Positions 49,685-58,725 of a stretch of 64,000 nucleotides of DNA are shown here, piece after piece (within the stretch, counting starts at the first letter, position 1; each line of letters starts with the position of its first letter). The stretch is from Drouetiella sp036703255 (lineage in GTDB: Bacteria > Cyanobacteriota > Cyanobacteriia > Elainellales > Elainellaceae). Below the pieces are notes generated by a model, which saw only the letters and a program-made list of their open reading frames with translations, did no database searches and had not been told where the DNA came from. Location of the stretch: contig DATNPL010000203.1 of the NCBI GenBank assembly GCA_036703255.1, forward strand, positions 13,972 through 77,971, read 5' to 3'. The translations under genes and the position numbers were made by a program.

Positions 49685-50776
49685 GTGAAAATGCCTGTCT
49701 TTTCCACGTATCTCAATCGTTTCAAGTTTCGATCGTTATACAGTGCCCTGTGTATCATTAGTATAACCTTTATCGTTGGCTGTACCAATCCTGCCGTTTA
49801 TATTCAGACCACTACCTCAACTGAAACAGTAGCCGTCGCTGACCCCAGCGGACTCAAGACTGTCCATCTGGGCTTTAGCGCTTGGCCGGGATGGTTTCCC
49901 TGGCAAATTGCCCAAGAAAAGGGCATTTTTGAAACCCACAATGTTCCAGTCGATCTGAAATGGTTTGATGGCTACCTAGAGTCGATTAGCACCCTGACGG
50001 CTGGACAAATTGATGCCAACAGCCAAACGCTAGGAGATACCGTTAGCTCCGTGGCGGGAGGAGCCGAGCAGGTAATTGTGCTGGTCAATGACAACTCAAC
50101 GGGCAACGATAAGGTGATTGTCCGGGAGGGAATTAACTCTATTGCCGATTTGAAAGGCAAAAAAGTGGCGGCTGAGGAAGGCACCGTGGATCACTTCCTC
50201 CTCTTGTTGGGGATGCAGAAGGCAGGGCTATCGCCGCAAGACATCCAGTTCGTGCCGTTAGAAACGGGTAAAGCAGCTTCTGCCTTTGCGGCAGGGCAAG
50301 TGGATGCGGCTGCGGTGTTTGCCCCCTTTACAACCCAAGCCTTAAAGCGATCGAACAGTAAAGAGTTATTCAGCTCCAAAGATTTTCCTGGAGCCATTTC
50401 CGATCATCTCGTGGTAACGCGTCAGGTGATCTATGAGCATCCTGAGCAGGTACAGGCACTGGTCGATTCCTGGTTCACCACATTGGACTTTATCAAGAAC
50501 AATCAAGCCGCTGCCTACGAAATTATGGCCAAAAGAGCAGGCGTTTCCATTGATGAATACAAAGCCTATGCCGATGGAACTCGCCTCTTTTCTGTAGAGG
50601 AGAATCTAGCCGCATTTCAGCCGGGTAACGATATGACTTCTTTGCTGTTTGCCGCAGAAGCGATGGGCAAATTTCTCTCGGAGGTGGGCTTAGCCACAAC
50701 ACAGCCCAATATGACGCTCTTGTTTGACGATCGCTTTGTCAAAGCCTATGTCCAGAAAACCGAAAATCCTGCCTAA
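49685..50776 (+). CDS. ABC importer substrate-binding lipoprotein (probable guanidine uptake)
   Basis: About 363 residues from the GTG at 49685, five bases after GGAGG; the ATG at 49691 is an alternative. A signal peptide ends in the lipobox FIVGC. The NMT1/SsuA-like fold begins VHLGFSAWPGWFPWQIAQEKGIFE, with DLKWFDGYLESISTLTAGQIDA and LKGKKVAAEEGTVDHFLLLLGMQKAGL. It should capture a small solute in the periplasm. Position behind gdmH-ghaAB, as in the Synechocystis sll1077-1082 cluster, makes guanidine the likely ligand; sequence alone would suggest only a taurine/nitrate-type importer. Confidence 0.85.
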   Translation: MKMPVFSTYLNRFKFRSLYSALCIISITFIVGCTNPAVYIQTTTSTETVAVADPSGLKTVHLGFSAWPGWFPWQIAQEKGIFETHNVPVDLKWFDGYLESISTLTAGQIDANSQTLGDTVSSVAGGAEQVIVLVNDNSTGNDKVIVREGINSIADLKGKKVAAEEGTVDHFLLLLGMQKAGLSPQDIQFVPLETGKAASAFAAGQVDAAAVFAPFTTQALKRSNSKELFSSKDFPGAISDHLVVTRQVIYEHPEQVQALVDSWFTTLDFIKNNQAAAYEIMAKRAGVSIDEYKAYADGTRLFSVEENLAAFQPGNDMTSLLFAAEAMGKFLSEVGLATTQPNMTLLFDDRFVKAYVQKTENPA

Positions 50777-50845
50777 TTTCACTGTGATTCACTGCTGTAT
50801 CCATCTTTTTATCCCGCTATTTACACATTTCTCCCTCTGTAAATC

Positions 50846-51697
50846 ATGAGCCAAAGTACTAGTCCTCGCTCTATCCAATCTCTGATCAAGCCTAAATCAA
50901 TTCACCCTACCGTATTCTGGCGGCTTGCTGAAGATATCCCCAGACCGCTCAACACAGCCTTGATGATTGCCTCGATCGCCATTCCTGTGCTGCTGTGGTG
51001 GTTGGTCACGACCTTCGGCAATATCGATCCTAAATTTTTGCCTTCTCCCGCCAAGGTAATGGAAGCCTTTGGGCGACTGTGGAGCACCCGCGAACTGCTC
51101 AAAGATACGGTAGCAAGCCTATGGCGGGTCGGAGTCGGCTTTTTGTTTGCAGCACTGCTATCGATTCCTGTGGGCGTTTTGATGGGCAGTTTTCCCAGCA
51201 TCCGTGCGCTGCTAGAACCCGTCTTTGGCTTAATGCGCTATATGCCTGCTCCGGCATTTATTCCCCTGCTGATTCTTTACCTGGGCATTGGAGAAGAACC
51301 TAAAATCACGCTCATTTTTATTGGCGTATTCTTCTTCAATTCGCTGATGGTAATGGACACGGTGAAATTTGTGCCCAAGGAGCTGATTGAAGCCACCTAC
51401 ATGCTGGGGGGCAACCGCTGGGAGGCGCTAACTCAAGTGATCTTGCCGCATGTGCTGCCAGGAATTTTAGATGCTTGCCGCATTAACTTAGCCGCCGCTT
51501 GGCAATTGGTGATTGTCTCCGAGTTGATTGCAGCCACAGAGGGGTTGGGTCGTCGCATCAGCGTGGCGGGTCGCTTCCTGAGAACCGATGAGATTTTTGT
51601 CGGATTGATTGTGATTGGCGTGATCGGATTGACGTTTGATCTGCTGTTCCAGTATCTGTTGCGGGTGACCTGTAGCTGGGCGAGTCAGAAGCGATAG
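50846..51697 (+). CDS. ABC importer permease (probable guanidine uptake)
   Basis: A 283-residue BPD_transp_1 permease of the SsuC/TauC type with six helices. The coupling loop is ELIEATYMLGGNRWEALTQVILPHVLPGILDACRINLAAAWQLVIVSELI (EAA motif: EAAxxxG equivalent near residues 177-195). It would form the membrane channel with the flanking binding protein and ATPase. It starts 70 bases after the binding protein. Confidence 0.9.
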   Translation: MSQSTSPRSIQSLIKPKSIHPTVFWRLAEDIPRPLNTALMIASIAIPVLLWWLVTTFGNIDPKFLPSPAKVMEAFGRLWSTRELLKDTVASLWRVGVGFLFAALLSIPVGVLMGSFPSIRALLEPVFGLMRYMPAPAFIPLLILYLGIGEEPKITLIFIGVFFFNSLMVMDTVKFVPKELIEATYMLGGNRWEALTQVILPHVLPGILDACRINLAAAWQLVIVSELIAATEGLGRRISVAGRFLRTDEIFVGLIVIGVIGLTFDLLFQYLLRVTCSWASQKR

Positions 51698-51760
51698 AGA
51701 GGTTTTAGGTTTCTCCAGTCCCTTTTCTCTCAATCCCCTCCATTTAAGGAAACTAAACCG

Positions 51761-52534
51761 ATGTTTTTGCAAATCAATAAGCTGAACAAGAATTTTGAGA
51801 CGCAGTCTGGAACGCTGGTGGTGCTCAAAGATATTGACATGGCGATCGAGCAAGGTGAATTTATCTGCGCGGTTGGGGCTTCTGGCTCAGGCAAGTCAAC
51901 GCTGCTGCGCCAAATTGCCGGACTCGATCACCCCACGACCGGAGAGGTCAAAATTGAAGGCAATGCTGTGACGGGGCCGGGACCCGATCGCGGCATGGTG
52001 TTTCAGCACTACACGCTGTTTCCCTGGAAGACGGTGCAGGAAAACACCGAGTTTGGACTCAAGCTGCAAGGGGTGCCGAAAAAAGAGCGGCGCGAGCAAG
52101 CCAGCTATTACTTAAACGTAGTCGGGCTATCCCAGTTTGCCCAGACCTTGCCCAAGGCATTGTCAGGCGGGATGAAACAACGGGTGGCGATCGCCCGAGC
52201 GCTAGCTTCAGAACCTAAAATTCTGCTGATGGATGAACCCTTTGGCGCGTTAGATATCCACACGAAGGAATCGATGCATGAATTTATGATTAATCTATGG
52301 CAACGCACAGGCATTACCGTTTTTATGATTACCCATGATGTCGAGGAAGCGGTGTTTCTCTCCAATCGCATTTATGCTCTGGGTGCGCGTCCCGGTACGG
52401 TGCGCAAGGTGATGACGATTAATCTCCCCAATCGCACGCACCTGGTGAAGCGCCAGTCTGTCTTCCACGACTATCGGGATGAGCTAATGGATCTGTTGCG
52501 GCAGCAGGGTCAAGAGGCGTTAGTGACTCCATAA
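51761..52534 (+). CDS. ABC importer ATPase (probable guanidine uptake)
   Basis: A 257-residue ATPase of the SsuB/TauB group. Walker A GASGSGKSTLLRQIAG, Q-loop FQHYTLFPWKTV, signature LSGGMKQRVAIARALA, Walker B ILLMDEPFGALD, H-loop MITHDVEEAV. It powers the importer encoded upstream. It starts 64 bases after the permease with AAGGAAA upstream and is the last recognisable member of the guanidine cluster. Confidence 0.93.
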   Translation: MFLQINKLNKNFETQSGTLVVLKDIDMAIEQGEFICAVGASGSGKSTLLRQIAGLDHPTTGEVKIEGNAVTGPGPDRGMVFQHYTLFPWKTVQENTEFGLKLQGVPKKERREQASYYLNVVGLSQFAQTLPKALSGGMKQRVAIARALASEPKILLMDEPFGALDIHTKESMHEFMINLWQRTGITVFMITHDVEEAVFLSNRIYALGARPGTVRKVMTINLPNRTHLVKRQSVFHDYRDELMDLLRQQGQEALVTP

Positions 52535-52640
52535 CTCACCTTTTATTCGTCTCGCTCGCCCCACTCTGGTCATATCTTTGGTATAAATTTCCTAAACGCC
52601 TCTCGTTCATTCATCAAGTCCCATTGTTTAGGAAAGATTC

Positions 52641-54215
52641 GTGGACTTTATCATCACAGCAGTTGAAGTCGGTGCGCTGATTGTTGCATTTACGCTTCTC
52701 AATGCTTTAGTGAAAGCCAGCTTTAAGATTTTTGCCAGAACTTGGCTTCAGAGATTTTCTAGCCAGCTCAAAGCCCAGCAGCAGAATATCAGCCTGCTGC
52801 TGCTGCTGCTGGGCGTAGGATCATGTCTGTTGCTGGTTAGCGTCAACTCGGTGTTGATCTACCAAGGCAAAAGTGTTGAGGCGTTTCAACTCGGCCTGAT
52901 TCAGAGTATTCCGTCCCAGTTTTGGACGATGCTGTGGGTTGCGATCGGCAAAAGTGTGATGCTGCTGCTGTTGGTCAAGTTCACGGTTCCCCTGATGCAT
53001 CGGTTGCTAGACTGGGCCTGCCGTTTTGCCCAAAACTACGATCGCATTGTGGCGAACGATGAGGGCGTTGAGGCGTTTTTCAGCTATCTCAAGATCATCC
53101 TAACGCGCAGTCTCTGGATTCTGGCGGGCATCTTTTGCACGCAGTTTCTGTACCTGCCTGATGCCATTCCCAAGTACCTTTTCATTGCGCTCAAAGCCTA
53201 TGTGGCTATTGCCGTGGGGCGACTTTTGATTAAGGCGATCGCGGCGCTAGTCGATACGGTGGATGCCCTCAGCCTCCAGCATTCGCATCCTGACAACTTA
53301 CTGCGACACTATGAGCGGTTTCGCCACCTGATTCCTGTCCTCAAAAAGTGTTTGGAATATATTCTCTATGTCGGCATTGCCACGCTAATCATTCAAGATA
53401 TTGACTTCATCGCCTGGATTGCAGGATTTGCTGATGAGATCATTGCCATTATTGCCATTTACTTTGCCAGCGGCATTTTGATTGAGCTGGTCAATGTCGT
53501 TCTAGAGGATTTGGTTTTAAGAACAGAACATTTAACCGACCTTCAGCGGCAGCGACGATTAACGATCATTCCGTTGTTCAAAAGTTTTTTAAAATATACA
53601 ACTTATTTCTCAGCCGCGCTGATCGTATTAAAGCTGGTGCAACTTGACCCGACTCCGCTGCTGGCGGGTGCAGGCTTAGCCAGTTTGGTGATTGGCTTTG
53701 GGGCACAAAATCTGATTAACGATATTGTTTGCGGATTTTTCATCCTGTTTGAAAACTACTACTTAGTTGGTGACTATATTGAGGCGGGCAAAACGGAGGA
53801 AAGATCGGTAGAGGGGGTGGTGGAGGCGATCGAACTGAGAACGACTCAAATTCGTCATCCTGACGGTCAGCTTCAGATTATTCGCAATGGGGAAATTGGC
53901 TCGATTGTGAATTACTCCAAGCAATATACCTATGCAAAACTGGATGTGCCTGTGCCGGATTCTTCTAATCTAGAGCGGGTATATCGCCTAATTGAGCAAG
54001 TTGGGCAGCAGCTCAAGACAGAATATCCGGACGTTTTGGAATCTACGCAGGTTGACGGGCTAGAAAACTTTGGTGAACATAACTTGGTGCTGCGTACCCT
54101 GACGAAGGTAAAACCGGGGAAACACCTAAATATTCAACGTCTACTTCGTAGCCGATTAAAAACTGCTTTTGACCAAGGGCTAACCGCTGCTGAGTCGATC
54201 GAGCCATTGCGTTGA
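52641..54215 (+). CDS. MscS-family mechanosensitive channel
   Basis: 524 residues from a GTG start with AGGAAAG upstream. It has several N-terminal helices (about 5-30, 50-75, 90-115, 145-190, 240-280), then the pore-helix and cytoplasmic MscS domain: LLAGAGLASLVIGFGAQNLINDIVCGFFILFENYYLVGDYIEAG, followed by VVEAIELRTTQIRHPDGQLQIIRNGEI. It opens under membrane tension to release solutes during osmotic downshift. It follows the guanidine ATPase by 106 bases; the gap and unrelated job suggest a separate unit. Confidence 0.92.
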   Translation: MDFIITAVEVGALIVAFTLLNALVKASFKIFARTWLQRFSSQLKAQQQNISLLLLLLGVGSCLLLVSVNSVLIYQGKSVEAFQLGLIQSIPSQFWTMLWVAIGKSVMLLLLVKFTVPLMHRLLDWACRFAQNYDRIVANDEGVEAFFSYLKIILTRSLWILAGIFCTQFLYLPDAIPKYLFIALKAYVAIAVGRLLIKAIAALVDTVDALSLQHSHPDNLLRHYERFRHLIPVLKKCLEYILYVGIATLIIQDIDFIAWIAGFADEIIAIIAIYFASGILIELVNVVLEDLVLRTEHLTDLQRQRRLTIIPLFKSFLKYTTYFSAALIVLKLVQLDPTPLLAGAGLASLVIGFGAQNLINDIVCGFFILFENYYLVGDYIEAGKTEERSVEGVVEAIELRTTQIRHPDGQLQIIRNGEIGSIVNYSKQYTYAKLDVPVPDSSNLERVYRLIEQVGQQLKTEYPDVLESTQVDGLENFGEHNLVLRTLTKVKPGKHLNIQRLLRSRLKTAFDQGLTAAESIEPLR

Positions 54216-54240
54216 ATCCTAGTTAGTGCTTCAAATGTGC

Positions 54241-54291
54241 TGTTGATTTTTTTGAAAGGGGCGCTCCGCGCCCCTTTCAAAAAAATCAACA
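54241..54291. repeat. Perfect 24-bp hairpin with GGGGCGC-TCC-GCGCCCC tip
   Basis: 54241-54264 pairs exactly with 54268-54291; outer arm TGTTGATTTTTTTGAAA. It starts 26 bases after the MscS stop. Same tip as the 15336 copy, with different arms. Confidence 0.9.
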
Positions 54292-54391
54292 ACATATCTA
54301 GAACATCACCGAATCCTGTTGCGATCGGCAGCAGTGCGGATGAGCCTGGGGCGATCGCAGTAAAATATACCTAGCGTTGCCGTCTCTGCTC

Positions 54392-55090
54392 ATGATCGTT
54401 TCCCGCTCTGATGCTCAATCTGATGCTCAATCGGCCTCTCCATCGACGGCCGTTTTTTACCCCAGTGCAGATGGTAAACCTGTGGCTGAAACCTACGTCC
54501 ATTTTTATGCCCTGCTCGTGACGTTGGAAGTCTTGAGGCAGTATTTGCAGGGACGCAATGCCACAGTGTTGGGCAATCAGTTTCTGTACTATGCCGAGGG
54601 ATTCCCGAAGTTGCGGGTGGCACCCGATGTCATGGTGATTTTTGATGTGGCTCCTGGCGGACGGGACAACTACAAAATTTGGCAAGAGAAGCAGGTGCCG
54701 AGGGTGGTGTTTGAGATGACCTCGAAAAGCACCAGAGCCGAGGATATGCGGGAGAAGAAGACGCTGTATGAGCGGCTGGGCATTCAGGAATATTGGCTAT
54801 TTGACCCCAAGGGCGAGTGGATTAGCACACAGTTGCGGGGCTATCGTTTGCAGGATGCTGGCTATGCCCTGATTACGGATGGGCGGAGTGAGCCATTGAA
54901 GTTGCGGCTGCAAGCTGAGGAACAGCTTATTGGGTTTTATCGAGAAGATACGGGTGAGAAACTGCTGATTCCAGAGGAGCTAGCGGCAGCTCTGGCACAG
55001 GAAAGAGCGGCAAGGCAGCAAGCAGAAAACCAGGTTGAGCGATTGAAGGCGCAGTTGCGATCGCTTGGCGTTGACCCTGATACGCTCTAG
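54392..55090 (+). CDS. Uma2-family (DUF820) nuclease-fold protein
   Basis: 232 residues from MIVSRSDAQS (54392). The PD-(D/E)xK-like Uma2 core is visible: FLYYAEGFPKLRVAPDVMVIFDV (Asp) and RVVFEMTSKSTRAEDMREKKTLYERLGIQEYWLFDP (Glu-x-x-Ser-x-Ser in place of ExK, then the helix). The C-terminus is a coiled coil (AALAQERAARQQAENQVERLKAQLR). Cyanobacteria carry many copies; function is unproven, possibly endonuclease-related. Start chosen over a weaker upstream TTG. Confidence 0.9.
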   Translation: MIVSRSDAQSDAQSASPSTAVFYPSADGKPVAETYVHFYALLVTLEVLRQYLQGRNATVLGNQFLYYAEGFPKLRVAPDVMVIFDVAPGGRDNYKIWQEKQVPRVVFEMTSKSTRAEDMREKKTLYERLGIQEYWLFDPKGEWISTQLRGYRLQDAGYALITDGRSEPLKLRLQAEEQLIGFYREDTGEKLLIPEELAAALAQERAARQQAENQVERLKAQLRSLGVDPDTL

Positions 55091-55294
55091 GGCGATTGAG
55101 CAGACTGCGCTGAATCCGAACTTGGGGGCAAACCCCCAAACCCCCTGTCAGGGGACGGCTGCGTCCCCCGACACCCCCTCCAGATGAGGTATCAGGTGGG
55201 AGTGAGGGGGCGCTTTGCATGGGAGGAGACGCAGGTAGGTTCATTCGGTTCGTTAGGGAGAGGGGAGGGGACTGCAAGGTTGCCTCGATCTACA

Positions 55295-55336
55295 CAGTCA
55301 CCTACACCTAGTCACCTGCACCCAGTCACCTACACC
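55295..55336. repeat. 14-bp tandem repeat, three copies
   Basis: CAGTCACCTACACC, TAGTCACCTGCACC, CAGTCACCTACACC. The outer copies are identical and the middle one differs at two bases. No spacer, so this is not CRISPR-like. Confidence 0.85.
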
Positions 55337-55373
55337 GAGGTGGCAATGCGAAGCGCTTTATCCGTCACACAAT

Positions 55374-55425
55374 CCCCCCTTGCGGAGGGGGTCTGGGGGA
55401 CGCGCCCGTCCCTCCGCAAGGGGGG
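55374..55425. repeat. 16-bp inverted repeat with 20-base loop
   Basis: CCCCCCTTGCGGAGGG / CCCTCCGCAAGGGGGG exact pair; the loop carries GGGGGACGCGCCCGTCC. A dispersed cyanobacterial-type repeat by appearance. Confidence 0.85.
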
Positions 55426-55574
55426 TGTGGGGGGAAGGCTTCCCCCCACGGTTCGGATTCTCAACCTCCAGCAATGAACAGAATCCTACAGGCATTCACT
55501 AGGCCGATCGACTTTACGTGAGTTGAGCATTCAGGAGCCAGGAGTTCATAAAATCAGGCGCTCCTCCCTCCCCA

Positions 55575-58500
55575 TTACTCAAGCTGCTGCTGCACCGCCT
55601 GGAGCAATGCCTCAACCTGTGCCACACTGGGAGAGCGCAGATGCTGCAAAATCTCAAAGGCTTCCTGAAGATAGGGCAGCGCCAGAGATGGATTGCCTTG
55701 CTGGTTTGCTAAGCGCCCTAGCCACCATAGCGTCATGGCTTTGCCCTGCACATAGCCAATTTTTTCCTTAATTTCTAGTGATTCCTTGAATAGTTCGATC
55801 GCTTCATTCACTTGACCCTGTTGGGCGTAAATGGCTGCCATGTTGTGCAACGAGGCGGCTTTTCCTTGCACATCGCCGATCGATTCTTCGAGCGCTAAGG
55901 ACTGTTGGTAGAGGGCGATCGCTTCATTCACTTGTCCCTGTTGGGCGTAAATGACGGCTATATTGTGCAACGACATAGCTTTACCTTGTCCATTGTCAAT
56001 CAATTCATGGAGTGCTAAGGACTGTTGGTAGAGGGCGATCGCTTCATTCACTTGTCCCTGTTGGGCATAAATGCCTGCCATCTGGTTCAATGACGTAGCT
56101 TTGCCTTGCACATCCCTGATTGATTCAAAGAGCGTTAAAGACTGTTGGTAGAGGGCGATCGCTTCATTCACTTGTCCCTGTTGGTCTTTGAGCATTCCTA
56201 GACAGTGAAAGATAAATGCTTTTTGCTTGGCATCATCGCCAGGGCAAGAATCAATGGCTCGTTGGTAATACAAAGCCGCGAGTTCAACATTGCCTAAGCA
56301 TTGTTCACAATAGGCGAGTTGACTCAAAACTTTGGCACTTTCAGTAATTTCCAAAGTTGATTTGCAGAGGGATACGGCTGCTCGAAAGCGGCTTTTGTCG
56401 CGCCAGAGATTTGCCAGAATACTAGCAATTTCGGCGGCGATAGCTGCATTCTTTGCCAGCATTGCCAGCCGATGTACTTCCAGAGCTTGGGCTTCTGTCG
56501 CATTTGTGCCCTGCCACCAGCACTCATACAGGGTTTGCGTTGCCAATTCATACAGCGGCTCTGCCTCCTCCGGCAGCGACAGCGGCAAAATTCGGGGCAC
56601 GCGCAGGGTTTGATCGGGGCTGACCTCTAGCAGACCCAGGGCAATGGCGCGATCGATCCACTTCCCTCCAGCCGTAACGCTGGCAAAGGCGGCGGGCGGA
56701 ACGGGCAGCTCAAACACCAGCCCCCGCGACAGCACGATGCGGAGATCATCGGGGATCTGCTGCAATAGCCGCGCTTCGATCACCTGCTGCCGTAGCTCCG
56801 TCGGGTCAGCGGCCAACTGCTCCAGGGTGGCAGCGCGATCGGTCTGGGGCTGCGGCTGTACCCTGGCGTTTAGCGTTTCCAACAGACGCGGATTGCCGTC
56901 CGCCAGCAGTTTTGCCTGGGCTTGCCAGCTCAGGATCAGTTCTATCTCGGCGGCGGCTGCATCAAACTGGCGAGGCGGCGGCTGCAATGCCGACAGCCGC
57001 TCACACTTTTTTTGCAGATCTGCCCCTTGCAGCCCATCCAACGGCTGCCGCATCATGCCTTGCAACGGATGAATCTCGAAATCGTAGCGACTCGTCAGAA
57101 TCAGCCGATGGCGCGAATCGGTTTCCTGAATCGCCCAAAACAGAGCATTTAGCACTGCGGCGGCAGGCGGTTTAAGGATATAGCCTGTCCCCTCTGCCTC
57201 CAGGTTTTGCTCAAAGTCATCCAGCACCAGCAAAAACGGGGTTGCCCCCTGCTCTGCCAACTGCTGAAACACCCCCCGCAGGCGAAAAGGCAACTCCTCT
57301 TCTGGATCTTGTAATCTTTGCCGCAGCGATCGATCGTCCAGCATCTTCGCCAGTTCATTCACCAGCTTCGCCGGATCAATCCGTCCCTGCCACACCCGCC
57401 GCTGAAACTGAGGCAGGCGATCGCACAATCGCGCCGCTACGCTGCTTTTGCCCAGTCCGCCCATGCCGTGAATCAGGACGGCGATCGTTTCTAGGTCGGC
57501 AGTCAGCGCCCGCAGACAGCGCTGCAACGGTCGCCGCCGCCCCACAAAGCTTTCCCGCGTCGGCACTCTAATTTGGCGGGTAAGCGGATCAAGAAACTCA
57601 GTCGCCATCGAAGGCTTGGGAGCAGGTTTCCATCCCGGTGTGCCAGCGGGCTTCACCAAAGCTCCCGGCAGCGTTTTTGCCGCATACAGCCGCAGCAGAT
57701 GCCAGTCGCGCGCCTCCTGCTCAATCAACGCCTGATAGGTCAGCGCCACCGCATCTGCCAGCGACTTGCCCCGTGCCAAAGCCCCATACAGCGCTGCCGC
57801 TGCCGCCGTAGCATCGGTATCCAAAACAGTTTGTCCCCAGCCCAGCACGGCAGTCGCCCCATGCTGCAACAGCGCCTCTGCCATAGAGGGCACTGCCCCC
57901 TGCTCTGCCGATTGCCCTGTCCGACAGCCCGACAAAAACACCAGCGGCGGCAAGGGCGGCTGTAGGGTGCTGGCGATCTCCCTGGCGCTGGCATAGTGCG
58001 CCTCTCCGGTAGCAGTTTCGGTAATAAAGCGCGGCTGTCCCTCCCGAAGGGTGGCATGTCCCGTCAGATGCACCCCATCAAAGAAACCCTGACCTTGGCG
58101 ATCGACCAGATAACCCAACTCCTCCAGACAGCCGCTCTCTTCCACCGTCAACCCAATGCCCGTCCGGGCGGCAGCTCGTAAAATCTGCGCCTCCTCCTGC
58201 TCATAGTCCAGCACCGGAGTCACCGACAGCGGTGAAGTTGCCATAAACAGCAGATTCAAAGCCCGGTTTTGCGGCTGCGATTCGATCGTCAGCCGTGGCA
58301 CCTGATCCGACGCAGCCCAGCGCAACGGCACTACCGCAGGCAGTCGCTGTACCAAAAACTGCGCCCCATCATGCAGCACTTCCCAAGGCAAATGCGCCAG
58401 CCGTCCGGCAACGGCGATCGCCAGCACTACCCCTTCCCCCGGAAACTCACCCAGCTTTTGCACCAGCCAGCGATCGCTGCCATCTAGCCAGCGAAACAGA

Positions 58501-58694
58501 TGCCGCCCGGTCGTCGCCAGATCTGCCTGAAGTCTAGGCGAAACGTAATACCCTTCCTCGGCCTGCCGGATCAGGGTGGCAATATCCCTCAGCGCCAGCG
58601 ATCGGCTGTCATACGCATTCGGGTTATCCCCAAACGATCGCAGCTCCACCGCATCCCCGCTGATTTCCTTCAGGTCAAAATGCAGAATGTGCAT
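55575..58694 (-). CDS. CHAT protease - STAND ATPase - TPR protein
   Basis: 1039 residues. Residues 1-340 are a CHAT (caspase-like) domain with the catalytic dyad His213 (LTGHATL) and Cys257 (FLSGCRTG). Residues 380-620 are a STAND/NB-ARC-type ATPase: ESFVGRRRPL, P-loop HGMGGLGKSS (Lys416), Walker B LLVLDDFEQ (Asp492-493), LILTSRYDF. A winged-helix-like link follows, then TPRs from about 760. Four are near-identical 40-residue units (QQGQVNEAIALYQQSLA...). The design is that of a sensor (TPR), switch (ATPase) and effector protease in prokaryotic immunity or regulated cell death. It sits 31 bases after an EACC1-like gene. The trigger is unknown. Confidence 0.92.
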   Translation of the reverse strand: MHILHFDLKEISGDAVELRSFGDNPNAYDSRSLALRDIATLIRQAEEGYYVSPRLQADLATTGRHLFRWLDGSDRWLVQKLGEFPGEGVVLAIAVAGRLAHLPWEVLHDGAQFLVQRLPAVVPLRWAASDQVPRLTIESQPQNRALNLLFMATSPLSVTPVLDYEQEEAQILRAAARTGIGLTVEESGCLEELGYLVDRQGQGFFDGVHLTGHATLREGQPRFITETATGEAHYASAREIASTLQPPLPPLVFLSGCRTGQSAEQGAVPSMAEALLQHGATAVLGWGQTVLDTDATAAAAALYGALARGKSLADAVALTYQALIEQEARDWHLLRLYAAKTLPGALVKPAGTPGWKPAPKPSMATEFLDPLTRQIRVPTRESFVGRRRPLQRCLRALTADLETIAVLIHGMGGLGKSSVAARLCDRLPQFQRRVWQGRIDPAKLVNELAKMLDDRSLRQRLQDPEEELPFRLRGVFQQLAEQGATPFLLVLDDFEQNLEAEGTGYILKPPAAAVLNALFWAIQETDSRHRLILTSRYDFEIHPLQGMMRQPLDGLQGADLQKKCERLSALQPPPRQFDAAAAEIELILSWQAQAKLLADGNPRLLETLNARVQPQPQTDRAATLEQLAADPTELRQQVIEARLLQQIPDDLRIVLSRGLVFELPVPPAAFASVTAGGKWIDRAIALGLLEVSPDQTLRVPRILPLSLPEEAEPLYELATQTLYECWWQGTNATEAQALEVHRLAMLAKNAAIAAEIASILANLWRDKSRFRAAVSLCKSTLEITESAKVLSQLAYCEQCLGNVELAALYYQRAIDSCPGDDAKQKAFIFHCLGMLKDQQGQVNEAIALYQQSLTLFESIRDVQGKATSLNQMAGIYAQQGQVNEAIALYQQSLALHELIDNGQGKAMSLHNIAVIYAQQGQVNEAIALYQQSLALEESIGDVQGKAASLHNMAAIYAQQGQVNEAIELFKESLEIKEKIGYVQGKAMTLWWLGRLANQQGNPSLALPYLQEAFEILQHLRSPSVAQVEALLQAVQQQLE

Positions 58695-58725
58695 TCAGGT
58701 TCGCCCCGGCATCCAGAATTTGAGA

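Larger units (their letters stand above)
55091..55574. other. Repeat-rich intergenic region
   Basis: No gene is supported in these 484 bases. They hold several hairpins (TTGGGGG / CCCCCAA at 55122-55139; GGGGACG / CGTCCCC at 55151-55168), a 14-bp tandem triplet and a 16-bp inverted repeat, listed separately. The G/C-run composition differs from nearby genes. Confidence 0.7.

Noticed and set aside
55295..55336. CRISPR array
   Set aside because: Repeats are 14 bp with no spacers, and no cas gene is in the window.
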